The notes under the pieces are model-generated. The model was given only the letters and a program-made list of their open reading frames with translations. It searched no databases and was not told the origin of the DNA. A stretch of DNA of 64,000 bases from Variovorax flavidus (GTDB taxonomy: Bacteria; Pseudomonadota; Gammaproteobacteria; Burkholderiales; Burkholderiaceae_C): contig NZ_JASZYE010000004.1 of the NCBI RefSeq assembly GCF_030317145.1, positions 62,001 to 126,000 on the forward strand, given 5' to 3'. Below are positions 29,093-38,161 of the stretch, one piece after another; within the stretch, counting starts at the first letter, position 1, and every line of letters begins with the position of its first letter. A program made the position numbers and the translations under genes.

Positions 29093-30177
29093 GCCGGCAA
29101 GCTGGCTTCGAGTTCGGCCAACTGCTCCGCTTCGCGTGCCGACTGCAGCGCCGCCAGCACGTCACCCAGGTCGCCTTCCATGATGGCCAGCAACTTGTAG
29201 AGCGTGAGATTGATGCGGTGGTCCGTGAGCCGGCCTTGCGGAAAGTTGTAGGTGCGGATGCGGTCGCTGCGGTCGCCGCTGCCGATCAGCCCCTTGCGCA
29301 GCGCCGCATCCTTGGCCGCGCGCTCGCTGCGGTCCTTCTCCTGGATGCGTGCCGACAGCACCTGCAGCGCCTTGGCCTTGTTGCGGTGCTGGCTGCGGTC
29401 GTCCTGGCATTCAGCGACGATGCCGGTCGGGATGTGCGTGATGCGCACCGCCGAGTCCGTCTTGTTGATGTGCTGCCCGCCCGCGCCGCTGGCGCGATAG
29501 GTGTCGATGCGCAGGTCGGCCGGATTGATCTGCACGGCCTGCGTCTCGTCGGGCTCGGCCAGCACCGCGACCGTGCAGGCGCTGGTGTGGATGCGGCCCT
29601 GCGTCTCGGTCGCCGGCACGCGCTGCACGCGGTGGCCGCCGGACTCGAAGCGCAGCTTGCCGAACACGTCGTCGCCCACGATGCGCACCACCACCTCCTT
29701 GTAGCCGCCGAGTTCGCTCTCGCTTTCGCTCACGAGCTCGCAACGCCAGCCTGCGCGCTCGGAGTAGCGCGTGTACATCCGCAGGAGGTCGCCGGCGAAG
29801 AGGGCCGACTCGTCACCGCCGGTGCCTGCGCGGATTTCGAGGAAGGCGTTGCGCGCGTCGTCCGGGTCCTTGGGCAGCAGCAGGCGCTGGAGTTCGTCTT
29901 CGAGCTGGACGAGTTCAGCCTCGGCGCTCGCGATTTCCTCGCGAGCCATCTCGGCCATGTCGGGATCGTCGAGCATCTCGCGGGCGCCGGCCAGATCGGC
30001 CTCGCGCTGGACGTAGCGGCCATAGCGGCCGGCGATCTGCGTGACTTCCGCATGCTCGCGCGAGATGGTGCGGTACTGCGCCATGTCGGACATGATGTCC
30101 TCCCGCGACAGCAGGAAGTCCAGTTCGCCGAGGCGTTGCGCGTAGCGCTCGAGTTGGTGACGCAGGAATGGTTTCAC
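29089..30177 (-). CDS. prfA: Peptide chain release factor 1
   Basis: RF1 ends translation at UAA and UAG. The 362-residue protein has the PAT codon-recognition motif ([16 protein letters not shown]) and the GGQ loop ([16 protein letters not shown]) with Gln235, the same number as in E. coli. The start is a GTG at 30177 reading [16 protein letters not shown]; the more upstream ATG reading has no similarity. It lies 87 bases after hemA in the usual hemA-prfA-prmC order. Confidence 0.96.
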   Translation of the reverse strand: MKPFLRHQLERYAQRLGELDFLLSREDIMSDMAQYRTISREHAEVTQIAGRYGRYVQREADLAGAREMLDDPDMAEMAREEIASAEAELVQLEDELQRLLLPKDPDDARNAFLEIRAGTGGDESALFAGDLLRMYTRYSERAGWRCELVSESESELGGYKEVVVRIVGDDVFGKLRFESGGHRVQRVPATETQGRIHTSACTVAVLAEPDETQAVQINPADLRIDTYRASGAGGQHINKTDSAVRITHIPTGIVAECQDDRSQHRNKAKALQVLSARIQEKDRSERAAKDAALRKGLIGSGDRSDRIRTYNFPQGRLTDHRINLTLYKLLAIMEGDLGDVLAALQSAREAEQLAELEASLPA

Positions 30178-30264
30178 GGCAGCAGGGGAATTGCGAAAGA
30201 TACGGGGCCGCGCGGTCGCGGCAACGGCTGGTGGCGGCAAGCGCCGCCGGTGCGACGAGCGTCG

Positions 30265-31560
30265 CTAGGGCTCTTTGCGCGGATCGCCGCGAAGATCGTT
30301 GCGCAGGAACAGGCGCGAGATCGCCAGCGCCGTGTGCTCGCGCGCGGCGGCGTCGCCAGCGTGCAGCTCGGCCATGGCGCCGTGCAGCATCTTCTGCGTG
30401 AGCCCGCGCGAGAGCGCTTCCAGCACGGCGTCGACGCTTTCGCCCTTGGCAAGCAGCTTGCGAGCGCGCGCCAGTTCGGTGGCGCGCCACTCATCGGTCT
30501 GCGCGTTGAGCTGCCGGATCAGCGGCACGGTGCCGCGCTGGTCCAGCCAGTGCATGAAGCTCTGCACACCGGCATCGATGATGACTTCGGCCTGGGCCAC
30601 GGCGGCCTGCCGATTGGCGTGGCCCTGCTGCACGACTTGAGCGAGGTCGTCGACCGTGTACAGGTAGACGTCTTCCAGCGCCTTGACCTCGGGCTCGATG
30701 TCGCGCGGCACGGCGAGGTCCACCATGAACATCGGGCGGTGCTTGCGCAACTTGAGCGCACGTTCCACGGCGCCGAGGCCGATCAGCGGCAGCGTGCTCG
30801 CGGTGCAGCTCACGACGATGTCGAATTCGGCAAGACGCGATGGCAGATCCGCGAGCCGCATGGCTTCACCACCGAAGCGGGACGCCAGCTTCTCGCCGCG
30901 CTCCAGCGTACGGTTGGCGATGACGATGGATTTGGGCTGCTTGGCGGCGAAGTGCGTGACCGCCAGGTCGATCATTTCCCCGGCGCCGACGAAGAGCACG
31001 CGCGTGCGCTGCAGGTCTTCGAAGAGCTGGCCTGCCAGCCGGACCGCGGCAGCTGCCATGCTGATGGAGTGCGCGCCGATCTCGGTCGCCGTGCGCACTT
31101 CCTTGGCCACCGCGAAGGATCGCTGGAAGAGTTGGTTCAAGGTGCTGCCAAGGGCGCCGGCGGTCTCGGCGGCGCGAATGGCGTCTTTCATCTGGCCGAG
31201 GATCTGGGCCTCGCCGAGCACCATCGAATCGAGTCCGCTGGCCACACGGAAGGCGTGGCGCGCCGCCTGGTCGTCATGCAGCGTGTAGGCGTGCGATCGG
31301 AGCAGGGCCGGCGCGACGCCGCCGCTCTGCGCCAGCCAGTCGACCGTGTGGTCGAGCGCTTGGTGGTCGGCGGCGCAGTAGATCTCGGTGCGGTTGCAGG
31401 TCGAGATGATCGCGGCCTCCACGCTGGGGTGCCGTTGGGAGCCGAAAGAGTGCCGCAAGCTGTGCAGAGTTGGGGCGATCTGGTCGATGGCGAACGCAAA
31501 ACGACCGCGCAGGTCGAGCGGCGCGGTCGTGTGGTTCAAGCCGAGGGCCCAGACTGACAT
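30265..31560 (-). CDS. hemA: Glutamyl-tRNA reductase
   Basis: HemA reduces Glu-tRNA to glutamate-1-semialdehyde, the committed step of tetrapyrrole synthesis. The 431-residue protein starts [20 protein letters not shown], the family start, so ATG 31560 is firm. Catalytic Cys55 is in [10 protein letters not shown]. The NADPH domain has LFVGAGEM, and a helical dimerisation domain forms the C-terminus. There is no Shine-Dalgarno; a perfect inverted repeat holding a consensus -10 box ends one base before the ATG. The downstream genes prfA and prmC are likely co-transcribed. Confidence 0.96.
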   Translation of the reverse strand: MSVWALGLNHTTAPLDLRGRFAFAIDQIAPTLHSLRHSFGSQRHPSVEAAIISTCNRTEIYCAADHQALDHTVDWLAQSGGVAPALLRSHAYTLHDDQAARHAFRVASGLDSMVLGEAQILGQMKDAIRAAETAGALGSTLNQLFQRSFAVAKEVRTATEIGAHSISMAAAAVRLAGQLFEDLQRTRVLFVGAGEMIDLAVTHFAAKQPKSIVIANRTLERGEKLASRFGGEAMRLADLPSRLAEFDIVVSCTASTLPLIGLGAVERALKLRKHRPMFMVDLAVPRDIEPEVKALEDVYLYTVDDLAQVVQQGHANRQAAVAQAEVIIDAGVQSFMHWLDQRGTVPLIRQLNAQTDEWRATELARARKLLAKGESVDAVLEALSRGLTQKMLHGAMAELHAGDAAAREHTALAISRLFLRNDLRGDPRKEP

Positions 31561-31561
31561 A

Positions 31562-31585
31562 GCTGCTGATTATAAAATCAGCAGC
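31562..31585. promoter_or_regulatory. Palindrome with opposed -10 boxes at the hemA start
   Basis: GCTGCTGATT (31562-31571) and AATCAGCAGC (31576-31585) are perfect inverted arms with a 4-base centre. On the minus strand it contains TATAAT (31574-31569), whose last base is 8 bases before the hemA ATG. Transcription would therefore start at or within about 3 bases of the start codon. On the plus strand it contains TAAAAT (31573-31578), suited to the gene at 31663. No -35 box is clear for either. Confidence 0.55.
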
Positions 31586-31662
31586 CCGCACACGGCATGC
31601 AGCCCGAAAAAGGCCGTGGCCATCGCGGCGATACCCGTGGTCGCCCTTGCACCACCCCTCCC

Positions 31663-31941
31663 ATGGCCCCGCTGGATTTCCTCAACCACCTGCTCAATTT
31701 CGTTGCCCCCGCGTTTGCGGTCGGCTTCCTGTGCGCCATCCTGGGCCGGGTCTCGATGCGGCGGGCGGCCAAGGCCCCCGCCTGGTGGGCTCAGGGTGCT
31801 ATCAATTTCGTAGTGGGCGTCGCGGTGCTGGCGGCCGGGCTGGTCATTTTCGGGCGCGACGGAAAGATGACCACCTACGCGGCCCTGGTGGTCGCGTGCG
31901 GCACCAGCCAGTGGCTGGTCGCCGGAGGCTGGCGCCGCTAA
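31663..31941 (+). CDS. Small hypothetical membrane protein
   Basis: I do not recognise this 92-residue product. It has three hydrophobic stretches (FLNHLLNFVAPAFAVGFLCAIL, WAQGAINFVVGVAVLAAGLVIFG and YAALVVACGTSQWLVAG) separated by basic loops (RVSMRRAAK, GRDGK), so it should span the inner membrane three times. The start is ATG 31663. Its last four bases overlap the end of the convergent channel gene. It is divergent from hemA and probably uses the plus-strand -10 at 31573. Confidence 0.65.
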   Translation: MAPLDFLNHLLNFVAPAFAVGFLCAILGRVSMRRAAKAPAWWAQGAINFVVGVAVLAAGLVIFGRDGKMTTYAALVVACGTSQWLVAGGWRR

Positions 31942-34394
31942 GGCGCGATCAGCGGCCCCACGGGGGCGGCCGCCGCGGGCGCCGGCACGGGTGGGGCGCC
32001 CGGTGTTCCGGGCGGGGCCGGCACGCCCGGATAGGCTGCCAGCGGCAAATCGGCTGCCTGCAAGCCATCGAGGATCGCGAAGAGGATGTCGCTGCGCACG
32101 CCACCGGCCAGGCGCGGGCTCGGCACATAGGCGATCGCCTGGAAGATCAGGAAGCCCACCTCGATGCCTTCGAGCGTGACGGTCGGCGCTGGCGTTGTCA
32201 GCACGCCAGGGTGGTTGGCGAACGCCGCCAGCATCACTTCGCGCGCGCGGCTCGCGTGGGTGGTCAGTGGCATCGGCAGACGGATGAGCACGCGGCCCTC
32301 GGCGTTCGTGAGGGTCATGTTGCGCACGGTCTTCGTGATGAACTCCGAATTCGGCACGATCATCGTCGAGCGGTCGCCCAGCTGGATCTCCGTCGCGCGC
32401 ACGTTGATGCGCCGCACGTCCCCCTCGGCATTGCCCAGGACCACCCAGTCGCCGACCTTGACAGGCCGCTCCGCCAGCAGGATCAGGCCCGAGATGAAGT
32501 TCTGCACGATCGCCTGCAAGCCGAAGCCGATACCGACCGACAGCGCGCTCGCCACCCACGCAATCCGCTCGATGCCGATGCCCAGCGCCGAGAGCGCGAA
32601 AGCAACCACCATGATCCCGCCCACGTAGCCGAGCAGGGTGGTGATCGAACTCTGCATGCCGGGCTCGAGCGCAGTGTTCGGCAGGTAGCGACTCTCCAGC
32701 CAGCGCTTGACGACACGCAAGGCGACAAAGCCGCCCACCAGCACGGCGACCGCGCTGAAGATCGCGCCGGGAACGAGCTGGATCTCGCCCACCTTCACGC
32801 CGCCGACGAACTTGCCGCTGCGCAGGAAGACCTCGCCCGGGCTGGTGCCCAGCGGGGTCGCCAGCGCGATCAACATATAGAAGAAGAGCGCGACGCGGCT
32901 GAGGCCCGACAGCGCGACCGCGGCCTGGTCCAGCGTCCGCGACTCCAGCCCGAAGCTCGCCTGCAACCGATGTCCGAAATTGCTGCGCGACGACACCACG
33001 GCCATGAACAGGTCGTCGGCAAACTTGAACAGCACATAGAACGCCGCCGCGACGATGCAGGTCCAGTTGAGCTGGCTGGCCAGGAAGCTCGCCATCGCCA
33101 CATAGCCGGTGGCGACCAGGATCCAGATGACCACCAGCGCCAGGGCGACAACGGCCAGAAGGATGCCCACCCAGAGCGGGCGCTCCGCCGCCTCGGGGGG
33201 CTGCGTGGCGGCATCCGTCGCCGGTGCGTCCGGAACGGCAGGAGCCGCTCCTTCGGCAGGCGAGGGATGCACCGGCTCGCGCAGCCGCAGCAGCATCGCG
33301 CCGATCATGGCGGTGAGGGCCAGGGCCGTCACCACGTGCGAGCCGACCACGGCGGCGAAACTGGCTTCCACCACCGCGTTGACTTGCGTCGGCGCCCACA
33401 CCAGCGCCGCGACCACGGCCATCAGCCAAGGGAAGGGCGCGAGGCGCCGGGCCATGTCGTCGGGTATCGGCGGCAGGCGCCACGACGGCCGGCTGTTGGA
33501 CAGCAGCGCGCGTCCGAGCCCGACCACGAAGGCGATGAAGATGCTCGACTGCACCACGGCCTGCCCGAGCTTGCGGCTTTGCGGTCCCCAGATGCCGTGG
33601 AAGTCGAAGGTCGCGTAGACGGCCTGCGCCGCAATGCCGACGATCAGGACATTGGCGGTGACGATGGCGATCACCAGCAGCGAACGCCGCAAGCGGCCCC
33701 CTGGCAGGAAGCGCGCCGCGAGCTGGGTCAAGACGCGCTCGGCGATCCAGTTGCCCAGCAGCGCGACCACCAGGGCAACGACGATGCTGAGCAATGCGGG
33801 CGCCCTATGGGCCGGCTCCCTCGCCACGTCGAAGCCGTTCTGCAGTTCGGCACCGAGCGCGCTCAGGCGATCGACGTCGGAGGGCCACGCATCGGCGATG
33901 TCGCGCCAGAACTCCCTGCCCAGGGGCGAAGGCGAGCGTTCGGTCAGCTGGGCCTCGAACAGCGCGCGTCGCTTGGCGAGCAGGTCGCTGGCGCGCTGCT
34001 GGGCGTCCACCGTGACGAGACGTGCAAGCCGGATGTCGGCGTCGAGCGCGTTGCGCTCCTTGGTCAGCGTGGCGCGCCGGCGGGTGATGTCGGGGTTTTC
34101 GGCTGGCGCCCCGGCCGCGGGCGGGTTGCCCAGTTCGCCGAGGCGTGCGTTGAGGTCGTTGAGCTCTCCCGTGCGCGCCGCGGTGAACTTGTCGGTGGCC
34201 GCGCTGATGCCGTGCAGTTCTGCAATCAGGCCGGCGACGTCATCACCGGCATCGACGGACTTCGGAATGCGATCCAGCTGAGCCCGCAATGCGGCGACGG
34301 TAGGGGCGACTTCGCTCGAATCACCCTGGGCGAACACGGGGCCGCAAAGCACGGCGGCGAGCAGCAGTGCCGCGAGACGTTGGAGCCAACTCAT
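31938..34394 (-). CDS. Large MscS-family mechanosensitive channel (DUF3772 type)
   Basis: This 818-residue channel-like protein has a signal peptide (MSWLQRLAALLLAAVLCGPVFAQ). A periplasmic coiled-coil DUF3772-like domain (about 25-190) and about ten membrane helices follow, then an MscS core (about 600-790) with ASALSVGIGFGLQAIVQNFISGLILLAERPVKVGDWV. Gly/Ala spacing in that pore helix and the beta domain (IQLGDRSTMIVPNSEFITKTVRN) match MscS. The tail is Pro/Ala rich. The family releases solutes in osmotic down-shock; large forms may have other duties. It follows ugpQ after 62 bases on the same strand, so it may share the ugp transcript. Confidence 0.87.
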   Translation of the reverse strand: MSWLQRLAALLLAAVLCGPVFAQGDSSEVAPTVAALRAQLDRIPKSVDAGDDVAGLIAELHGISAATDKFTAARTGELNDLNARLGELGNPPAAGAPAENPDITRRRATLTKERNALDADIRLARLVTVDAQQRASDLLAKRRALFEAQLTERSPSPLGREFWRDIADAWPSDVDRLSALGAELQNGFDVAREPAHRAPALLSIVVALVVALLGNWIAERVLTQLAARFLPGGRLRRSLLVIAIVTANVLIVGIAAQAVYATFDFHGIWGPQSRKLGQAVVQSSIFIAFVVGLGRALLSNSRPSWRLPPIPDDMARRLAPFPWLMAVVAALVWAPTQVNAVVEASFAAVVGSHVVTALALTAMIGAMLLRLREPVHPSPAEGAAPAVPDAPATDAATQPPEAAERPLWVGILLAVVALALVVIWILVATGYVAMASFLASQLNWTCIVAAAFYVLFKFADDLFMAVVSSRSNFGHRLQASFGLESRTLDQAAVALSGLSRVALFFYMLIALATPLGTSPGEVFLRSGKFVGGVKVGEIQLVPGAIFSAVAVLVGGFVALRVVKRWLESRYLPNTALEPGMQSSITTLLGYVGGIMVVAFALSALGIGIERIAWVASALSVGIGFGLQAIVQNFISGLILLAERPVKVGDWVVLGNAEGDVRRINVRATEIQLGDRSTMIVPNSEFITKTVRNMTLTNAEGRVLIRLPMPLTTHASRAREVMLAAFANHPGVLTTPAPTVTLEGIEVGFLIFQAIAYVPSPRLAGGVRSDILFAILDGLQAADLPLAAYPGVPAPPGTPGAPPVPAPAAAAPVGPLIAP

Positions 34395-34456
34395 GACTTC
34401 ATCATAGAAGGCGTCCGTTCTGTCGGCGAAATGCGCGCCGCCGCCAGCCTCGATGC

Positions 34457-35215
34457 TCAGCTTGCCGGGCTGAACCTGTCGACGCGATCCGTGATGATCC
34501 CGTCGGTGCCGAGCGCGATCAGATGCCGGGCCGCCCAGTCGTCATTGACGGTGTAGCTCAGTGCGCGCAGGCCAGCGGCGTGTACCCGGGCGACCGTGGC
34601 GGCGTCCCACAAGGCGTAGTTGCAGACAACCGCTACGCAGCCGAGTTGCGTGGCCGTGTCGAGCCAGCCGTCCCACAGCGTGTCCAGCAGCAGGCCGCGC
34701 GGCAGTTCGGGCTGTGCGGCCTGGGCGCCTCGCAGGGCGTCGGGCGCAAATGAAGTGAGGAACGGAGGCGGCAGGGGCGCGCCGGCCCACAGCGCCGCGG
34801 CATCTCGCGCCACGGTTTCGCCGGTCACCCGCTCGAGCCCTGGCGTCGGCTTGATCTCGATGTTGAGCGCGTGGCTGTTGGCGATGCAGAACCGGATGAG
34901 GCCTTCGAGACTCGCCAACGGCTCGCCGGCATAGCGCCGGGAGTGCCAGCTGCCCGCATCGAGCCTGGAGAGTGCGGCCCAGGGCTGGTCACCTGCAATG
35001 CCACGGCCGTTGCTCGTGCGATCGAGCGTGGCGTCGTGCAGGAGAAAGGGCACGCCATCGGCGCTGAGCTTGGCGTCGCATTCGAACATGCGATAGCCGT
35101 GTTCGGCGCCGAGCCGGAATGCCGCCAGCGTGTTCTCGGGTGCGAGCTTGCCGGCGCCGCGATGCGCGATCCAGCGCGGGTAGGGCCAATCGGAGGCCGC
35201 CATCGTGGCACTCAT
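34457..35215 (-). CDS. ugpQ: Cytoplasmic glycerophosphodiester phosphodiesterase
   Basis: UgpQ splits glycerophosphodiesters into sn-glycerol-3-phosphate and an alcohol. The 252-residue protein has the GDPD signature [12 protein letters not shown] near residue 19, [18 protein letters not shown], and IEIKP. No signal peptide is seen, which fits cytoplasmic action on substrates brought in by the Ugp transporter. Its start overlaps the ugpC stop by four bases. The usual operon order B-A-E-C-Q is kept. Confidence 0.93.
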   Translation of the reverse strand: MSATMAASDWPYPRWIAHRGAGKLAPENTLAAFRLGAEHGYRMFECDAKLSADGVPFLLHDATLDRTSNGRGIAGDQPWAALSRLDAGSWHSRRYAGEPLASLEGLIRFCIANSHALNIEIKPTPGLERVTGETVARDAAALWAGAPLPPPFLTSFAPDALRGAQAAQPELPRGLLLDTLWDGWLDTATQLGCVAVVCNYALWDAATVARVHAAGLRALSYTVNDDWAARHLIALGTDGIITDRVDRFSPAS

Positions 35216-36219
35216 GCGGTGCGCTTGCCGGAGCCGGCGTCGAACCAGTGCAGCTTGTCCTGGCGCGCGGCGATCTTGACGGTGTCGCCGGCGGCCGGCG
35301 GTGTCTGGCCTTCGTCCACGCGCATGATCAACTGCTCTTCGCCGATGCGGCCGTAGATCAGCCGTTCCGCGCCCAGCAACTCCACGTGCTCCACCTGCAC
35401 CGACCAGCCGTTCGCGTCGAGCGTCATGTGCTCCGGGCGGATGCCCAGGATCGTGCCCGGCCGCACACCGGGTGCGTGCTTCAGCAGGTTCATCGGGGGC
35501 GAGCCGATGAAGCTGGCGACGAAGGTGGTCGCGGGGCGCGAATACACGTCCTCGGGCGTGCCGAACTGGTCCATGACGCCCGCGTTCATCACGATGATGC
35601 GCTGCGCCAGCGTCATCGCTTCGACCTGGTCGTGCGTCACGAAGAGCGAGGTGATGCCGAGCTCGCGGTGCAGCTTCTGGATTTCCAGGCGGGTCTGTGC
35701 GCGCAGCTTGGCGTCGAGATTCGACAGCGGTTCGTCGAACAGGAACACCCGCGGCTGACGCACGATGGCGCGCCCCATGGCCACGCGCTGGCGCTGCCCG
35801 CCGGAGAGCTCGCGCGGCTTGCGCGCCAGCAGGTGGCCGAGTTCCAGGATCTTGGCTGCCTTGTCGACACGCGTCTTGATCTCCGGCACCGGCACCTTGG
35901 CGATCTTCAGGCCGTAGGCCATGTTGTCGAACACCGTCATGTGCGGGTAGAGCGCGTAGTTCTGGAACACCATCGCGATGTCGCGCTCGGCAGGTTCGAG
36001 GTTGTTCACCACGCGGTCGCCGATACGAATCTCGCCGGCGCTGATTTCCTCCAGGCCCGCGACCATGCGCAGCAGCGTGGACTTGCCGCAGCCCGAAGGT
36101 CCGACGATGACGATGAATTCGCGGTCTGCGATCTCGGCGCTGACGCCATGGATGACCTGGTTGGCCTTCGGCCCGTGGCCGTAGCGCTTGATGACGTTGC
36201 GAAGCGAAAGAGCTGCCAT
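35212..36219 (-). CDS. ugpC: Glycerol-3-phosphate ABC transporter ATPase
   Basis: This 335-residue ATPase is of the MalK/UgpC type. Walker A is GPSGCGKST (about 40-48), signature [14 protein letters not shown], Walker [14 protein letters not shown] and switch His in VTHDQ. A C-terminal TOBE/MOI-like regulatory domain of about 100 residues follows. It powers UgpA/E. A 91-base gap to ugpE holds a remnant of the intergenic repeat. Confidence 0.93.
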   Translation of the reverse strand: MAALSLRNVIKRYGHGPKANQVIHGVSAEIADREFIVIVGPSGCGKSTLLRMVAGLEEISAGEIRIGDRVVNNLEPAERDIAMVFQNYALYPHMTVFDNMAYGLKIAKVPVPEIKTRVDKAAKILELGHLLARKPRELSGGQRQRVAMGRAIVRQPRVFLFDEPLSNLDAKLRAQTRLEIQKLHRELGITSLFVTHDQVEAMTLAQRIIVMNAGVMDQFGTPEDVYSRPATTFVASFIGSPPMNLLKHAPGVRPGTILGIRPEHMTLDANGWSVQVEHVELLGAERLIYGRIGEEQLIMRVDEGQTPPAAGDTVKIAARQDKLHWFDAGSGKRTA

Positions 36220-36267
36220 GTTGTTGCTTATCTAATTAGTGAGGCTCGATGCGTGCCCCGTTCCAGA

Positions 36268-36309
36268 AATACCGCGGAACCGGTTTTGCCGGGCAAGCCT
36301 GGGGGTGTG
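36268..36309. repeat. Structured intergenic repeat, truncated copy
   Basis: It shares ACCGCGGAACCGG (36271-36283) plus a GCCGG stretch and then AGCCTGGGGG (36296-36305) with the repeat at 27782-27876. The central hairpins are missing, as if the middle had been deleted. It lies between ugpE and ugpC. Confidence 0.6.
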
Positions 36310-36310
36310 T

Positions 36311-37162
36311 TCACTTTTCGGTGTCGACGAGGCCCTTGACGAACCACTTTTGCATGAGGATCACGACGATGGCGGGCGGCAGCATGGCGAGAAGTGCCGT
36401 GGCCATCACGATGTTCCATTCGTTCTGCCCGTCGCCCCCGGCGATCATGCGTTTGATGCCGATCACCACCGGGTACATGTCCTCGCTGGTGGTCGCGAGC
36501 AGCGGCCACAGGTACTGGTTCCAGCCGTAGATGAACTGGATCACGAAGAGCGCGGCGATCGAGGTCTTCGACAGCGGCACCAGCACGTCCCAGAAGAAGC
36601 GCATCGGCCCGGCGCCGTCCATGCGGGCGGCCTCGATGAGTTCGTCGGGCACCGTCAGGAAGAACTGCCGGAACAGGAAGGTCGCCGTTGCCGAGGCGAT
36701 CAGCGGGATCGTCAGGCCCGCATAGCTGTTCAGCATGCCGAGATCCGACACCACCTGGTAGGTCGGCCCGATACGCACTTCGACCGGCAGCATCAGCGTG
36801 ATGAAGATCGCCCAGAAGCACAGGCTCTTGAACGGGAAGCGGAAGTACACCACTGCAAATGCCGACAGCAGCGAGATCGCGATCTTGCCGAAGGTGATGA
36901 CCAGCGCCGTCACCAGGCTCACCCACATCATCCGGGCGACCGGCGCGGTGGAGCCGGCGCCGGCGGTGCGGCCGAACAGTGCGGATTTGTAGGTTTCCCA
37001 GAAGTGCCCGCCGGGAAGAAGCGGCATCGGCGCCTGCACGATCTCCTGGGCCGTATGGGTCGATGCCACGAACGCCAGGTAGAGCGGAAAGGCGACGAGC
37101 AGCACGCCGAAGATCATCACGGCGTGCGCCAGGATGCCGAGAGAGGGACTGCGTTCGACCAT
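36311..37162 (-). CDS. ugpE: Glycerol-3-phosphate ABC transporter permease UgpE
   Basis: This 283-residue permease of the MalG type has six predicted helices. The EAA loop, EAARMDGAGPMRFFWDVLVPLSK, contacts the ATPase. The start ATG is one base after the ugpA stop, so the two permeases are made together. It forms the pore with UgpA. Confidence 0.93.
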   Translation of the reverse strand: MVERSPSLGILAHAVMIFGVLLVAFPLYLAFVASTHTAQEIVQAPMPLLPGGHFWETYKSALFGRTAGAGSTAPVARMMWVSLVTALVITFGKIAISLLSAFAVVYFRFPFKSLCFWAIFITLMLPVEVRIGPTYQVVSDLGMLNSYAGLTIPLIASATATFLFRQFFLTVPDELIEAARMDGAGPMRFFWDVLVPLSKTSIAALFVIQFIYGWNQYLWPLLATTSEDMYPVVIGIKRMIAGGDGQNEWNIVMATALLAMLPPAIVVILMQKWFVKGLVDTEK

Positions 37163-37163
37163 G

Positions 37164-38045
37164 TCAGTAATTCACTTTCTTCTCGACGTAGCGGAACTGG
37201 ATCACGGTCAGGACGACCACGATCGCCATCAGCACCACCGACTGCGCGGCCGAGCCGCCGAGGTCCATTGCCTTGAAGCCGTCGTGGTAGACCTTGTAGA
37301 CGAGGATCCGGGTGGCCGTGCCCGGTCCGCCCTGGGTCGCCGCGTCGACGATCGCGAAGGTGTCGAAGAAGGCGTAGACCACGTTGATCACCAGCAGGAA
37401 GAAGGTGGTCGGCGAGAGCAGGGGGAACTGCACCGTCCAGAAACGCCGCCAGGGCCGCGCCCCGTCGATGGCAGCGGCCTCGATCAGCGACTTGGGAATC
37501 GACTGCAGGCCCGCGAGGAAGAAGAGGAAGTTGTACGAGATCTGCTTCCAGACCGCGGCCATCACGATCAGCGTCATGGCGTGCGTCGAATTGAGCAGGT
37601 GGTTCCAGTCGATGCCGATCTTGCCGAGTGCATAGGCCACGACGCCGAGCGAGGGCGAGAACATGAAGACCCACAGCACTGCGGCCACCGCCGGCGCCAC
37701 GGCATAAGGCAGGATCAGGAGCGTCTTGTAGACCATTGCGCCGCGCACGATGCGGTCCGCGAACACGGCCAGCACCAGAGAGAGCGCAAGGCCGAAGCCG
37801 GCGACCAGGATCGAGAAGAGGGCCGTGGTCTCGAAGGACTCGATGTAGGCCGGGTCGTTGAACAGGTCCCTGAAGTTCTGCAGGCCGACCCATTCGGTCG
37901 AGGTGCCGAAGGCATCCTGCATCTGCATCGATTGCATCAACGCCTGGCTCGCGGGCCAGAAGAAGAACACGATGATGACGATGAGCTGCGGCGTGAGCAG
38001 CGCCCAGGGCAGCCAGCCCGAGCGAAAGACGACGCGTTTTTCCAT
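37164..38045 (-). CDS. ugpA: Glycerol-3-phosphate ABC transporter permease UgpA
   Basis: This 293-residue permease of the MalF type has six helices and the EAA loop EAAAIDGARPWRRFWTVQFPLLS. The first helix is LTPQLIVIIVFFFWPASQALM. It is separated from ugpB by 116 bases that hold a strong hairpin (38089-38117), probably lowering expression relative to the binding protein. Confidence 0.93.
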   Translation of the reverse strand: MEKRVVFRSGWLPWALLTPQLIVIIVFFFWPASQALMQSMQMQDAFGTSTEWVGLQNFRDLFNDPAYIESFETTALFSILVAGFGLALSLVLAVFADRIVRGAMVYKTLLILPYAVAPAVAAVLWVFMFSPSLGVVAYALGKIGIDWNHLLNSTHAMTLIVMAAVWKQISYNFLFFLAGLQSIPKSLIEAAAIDGARPWRRFWTVQFPLLSPTTFFLLVINVVYAFFDTFAIVDAATQGGPGTATRILVYKVYHDGFKAMDLGGSAAQSVVLMAIVVVLTVIQFRYVEKKVNY

Positions 38046-38088
38046 GAGCGATATCGATTAAAAGTTATTCGCCCCCCTGATAACAATT

Positions 38089-38117
38089 CCGCCCCGACTG
38101 CTGGGCAGGCGGGGCGG
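38089..38117 (-). other. Hairpin between ugpB and ugpA
   Basis: CCGCCCCG (38089-38096) and CGGGGCGG (38110-38117) form an 8-bp all-G/C stem with a 13-base loop. It stands 45 bases after the ugpB stop and has no T-run, so it is better seen as an mRNA 3'-end stabiliser or weak attenuator than a full terminator. Confidence 0.6.
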
Positions 38118-38161
38118 TGGATGTTAGCCGGTCGGGCGCGGTCTGAACCGCGATGAGAGCG

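Noticed and set aside
30177-30240. Upstream ATG for prfA (30240)
   Set aside because: The extra residues are not RF1-like; GTG 30177 gives the family N-terminus and places the GGQ glutamine at 235.
31647-34556. A 969-codon plus-strand frame across the MscS gene
   Set aside because: It is rich in Arg, His, Gln and Gly with no domain; the minus strand encodes a clear channel.
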